Shown here: one piece after another, positions 13,522 to 14,881 of the stretch
Layout of the letters: every line of letters begins with the position of its first letter
How positions within the stretch are numbered: the first letter of the stretch is position 1
Source: an uncultured Candidatus Pelagibacter sp.
Lineage (GTDB): Bacteria; Pseudomonadota; Alphaproteobacteria; Pelagibacterales; Pelagibacteraceae
Length of the DNA stretch: 14,881 nucleotides
Direction of reading: 5' to 3'
NCBI GenBank assembly: GCA_905612385.1
Contig: CAJQRR010000054.1
Coordinates: forward strand, 1-14,881
The notes under the pieces: model-generated
The model's database searches: none
What the model was told of the DNA's origin: nothing
The model's input: only the letters and a program-made list of their open reading frames with translations
Position numbers and translations under genes: made by a program

Positions 13522-14210
13522 TTCTTTTCTTCAGGAGCTTTTTTTTCTTCACCTTCTTTTTTATCTCCATCAGCTGTAGGAGCTGCATCTTTACCATCTG
13601 CTGTTGCTTCATCTGTCGCTTCCACTTCAGTTGGTTTCTCTGGCTCCTTCATAACAGTAGGAGCGGCTAAAGTTGCAATTACAAAATCACGTCCAATAAT
13701 TGTTGGTGTAACACCTTCTTCTAGCTTAACTGAAGATATTTTAAAACTTTCTCCAATTTCAATTCCATCAAGGTCAATTATAATTGCTTCAGGAATTTTT
13801 TCACTAGGGCATTTTAGTTCTATTTTTCTTCTAACTATATTTAGTACACCACCCCTTTTTAAACCTGGAGATACTTCATGATTAATGAATTTTACAGGAA
13901 CTTCTATTCTAATTTTTACACCAGGAACAACCCTTAGAAAATCAATATGAGTTGGCTCATCTGAAACTACATTATATGTAATCTCTCTTGGCAAAACATT
14001 TTGAGGTTTGCCATCTAAGTTAAGAGTTATAATATTTGATAGAAAGTTTTCTTTTGCAATTAAAATTTTAAGAGTTTTTTTTAATACAGTAACTTTTTGA
14101 TTTTGTTCTTTTCCACCATAAATTATACCTGGAATATTACCAGCTGTTCTTAGAGATCTAACATCTCCTTTTGTCTTAGTATTTCTAGTATTTGCTTCAA
14201 GTGAATTCAT
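13518..14210 (-). CDS. rplY: 50S ribosomal protein L25, long Ctc/TL5 form
   Basis: L25 binds 5S rRNA in the large ribosomal subunit. The 230-residue protein has an N-terminal L25 domain (about 1-92; RSLRTAGNIPGIIYGG, then SDEPTHIDFLRV at 83-94) and the C-terminal TL5/Ctc beta domain (about 98-187; RIEVPVKFIN, SPGLKRGGVLNIV, CPSEKIPEAIIIDLDG). The last ~40 residues (from KEPEKPTEV) are a low-complexity tail of Ala, Glu, Lys and Asp, probably disordered; such tails vary widely between relatives. It sits between prs and pth, 44 bp and 45 bp away. The start Met precedes NSLEANTRNTKTKGD, a normal L25 opening. The 44-bp leader is less AT-rich than other spacers and can fold. The identification is secure. 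Confidence 0.96.
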   Translation of the reverse strand: MNSLEANTRNTKTKGDVRSLRTAGNIPGIIYGGKEQNQKVTVLKKTLKILIAKENFLSNIITLNLDGKPQNVLPREITYNVVSDEPTHIDFLRVVPGVKIRIEVPVKFINHEVSPGLKRGGVLNIVRRKIELKCPSEKIPEAIIIDLDGIEIGESFKISSVKLEEGVTPTIIGRDFVIATLAAPTVMKEPEKPTEVEATDEATADGKDAAPTADGDKKEGEEKKAPEEKK

Positions 14211-14254
14211 AAAAGAAAGCTTTCTAGCCCAAGTTCCTCAATAACTCAAGATAA
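14211..14254 (-). promoter_or_regulatory. prs-rplY spacer with possible folded leader
   Basis: On the minus strand CUUGAGUU and AACUUGGG can pair as an 8-bp stem, three of the pairs being G-U, around the loop AUUGAGG. A 12-bp perfect palindrome AGAAAGCTTTCT (14214-14225) follows, 3 bp before the rplY ATG. It might be an L25 autoregulatory leader, a processing site or chance. I recognise no known RNA family. Confidence 0.25.
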
Positions 14255-14881
14255 TTATTTAAATAAATCAGATACTGAAGTTGAATTGGAAATTCTTTTA
14301 ATTGCTTCCCCCATAAGGGTTGAAATAGGTAAAACTTCTATATTTTTAGCTTTCTTAATTTTATCATCATTGTCAATTGTATCAGTTATTACCAATTTTT
14401 TTATAACAGATTTTTTAATTTTATCTATCGCTTCACCACTTAGAACACCATGAGTTATGTAAACATAAACTTCTTTTGCCCCTCTATCTTTTAGGGCTTT
14501 AGCTGCATTAATTATAGTTCCACCAGAATCGATTATATCATCCACTATAATACAAGTTTTGTCCTTAACGTTTCCTATAACATTCATAACTTTGGATTGG
14601 CCTGGTTTAGGTCTTCTCTTATCGACTATGGCAAGTTCGACATCTAAAATTTTACCAAGAGCTCTTGCTCTTTCAGTTCCACCAACATCTGGAGCAACAC
14701 AAATAATATTTTTACTTTTTATGTTTTTTTTTGCATGTCTTGCAAAAATAGGAGTGGCAAATAAATTATCCACAGGAATATCAAAGAAGCCTTGAATTTG
14801 GCCAGCATGAAGGTCAACAGTAACAACCCTATCAGCACCTGCCTTAGTAATTAGATTAGAAACAAGTTTTGCAGAAATAGA
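14255..14881 (-). CDS. prs: Ribose-phosphate pyrophosphokinase, C-terminal part (5' partial)
   Basis: Prs makes PRPP from ribose 5-phosphate and ATP for purine, pyrimidine, histidine, tryptophan and NAD synthesis. The frame is open to the window edge, so the N-terminal third is outside; the GTG at 14771-14773 is internal. The visible 208 residues begin [20 protein letters not shown], then the [18 protein letters not shown] block, [16 protein letters not shown], the flexible-loop part KRRPKPGQ, and the PRPP-binding loop [14 protein letters not shown]. The C-terminus has [15 protein letters not shown], typical of bacterial class I enzymes. It is the first visible gene of the leftward prs-rplY-pth-ychF unit. 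The identification is secure. Confidence 0.97.
   Translation of the reverse strand, partial: SISAKLVSNLITKAGADRVVTVDLHAGQIQGFFDIPVDNLFATPIFARHAKKNIKSKNIICVAPDVGGTERARALGKILDVELAIVDKRRPKPGQSKVMNVIGNVKDKTCIIVDDIIDSGGTIINAAKALKDRGAKEVYVYITHGVLSGEAIDKIKKSVIKKLVITDTIDNDDKIKKAKNIEVLPISTLMGEAIKRISNSTSVSDLFK

Noticed and set aside
14771..14773. GTG at 14773 as the prs start
   Set aside because: Upstream codons continue the conserved [14 protein letters not shown] block to the window edge.
1..14881. Mobile elements, CRISPR arrays, phage genes, defence or toxin-antitoxin systems
   Set aside because: No transposase, integrase, spaced direct repeats or defence-type genes were seen; CcrM is an orphan regulatory methylase with no restriction partner.

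Overview
The window is a dense, AT-rich stretch of bacterial chromosome carrying conserved housekeeping genes. It is most consistent with a streamlined marine alphaproteobacterium of the SAR11 (Pelagibacterales) type. The grounds are the very low G+C, Lys/Asn/Ile-rich proteins, intergenic gaps mostly of 0-120 bp, a CcrM-type GANTC methyltransferase downstream of rnhB, a Rieske / cytochrome b / cytochrome c1 (petABC) operon, and the order prs-rplY-pth-ychF. The assignment is inferred from composition and gene content; no database was consulted.

Layout. 1-1040: 3' part of a flavin (FAD) aromatic-type monooxygenase (+). 1037-3520: leftward cluster of a family 4-like uracil-DNA glycosylase, rnhB and ccrM (-), a DNA repair and modification group, with a likely separate ccrM promoter in the 121-bp gap before ccrM. 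3532-6066: rightward pair of an exported TPR protein and ispE. 6099-7450: tRNA-Gln(UUG) followed 3 nt later by the CCA-adding enzyme gene. 7447-9213: leftward trmL-hemF-greA. 9300-11862: rightward petA-petB-petC encoding the cytochrome bc1 complex. 11839-14881: leftward prs (5' end outside the window)-rplY-pth-ychF. No gene-free stretch exceeds 300 bases; the longest gaps are 2108-2228, 6067-6098 and 9214-9299.

How the genes work together. UDG and RNase HII remove uracil and ribonucleotides from DNA, and CcrM marks GANTC sites in the same DNA. The bc1 complex, HemF (haem supply) and the flavoprotein fit aerobic respiration. tRNA-Gln, CCA-adding enzyme, TrmL, Pth, L25, YchF and GreA serve translation and transcription. 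Prs supplies PRPP and IspE isoprenoid precursors.

I found no mobile element, CRISPR array, phage gene, toxin-antitoxin pair or defence island, and nothing that amounts to a new multi-gene system. The best leads are regulatory or evolutionary: three GANTC sites packed into the apparent ccrM promoter; the tRNA-Gln/cca junction with almost no leader; a near-perfect palindrome between trmL and petABC; a glycosylase without its iron-sulphur cysteines; a C-terminally short HemF; and three convergent gene pairs whose ends overlap.
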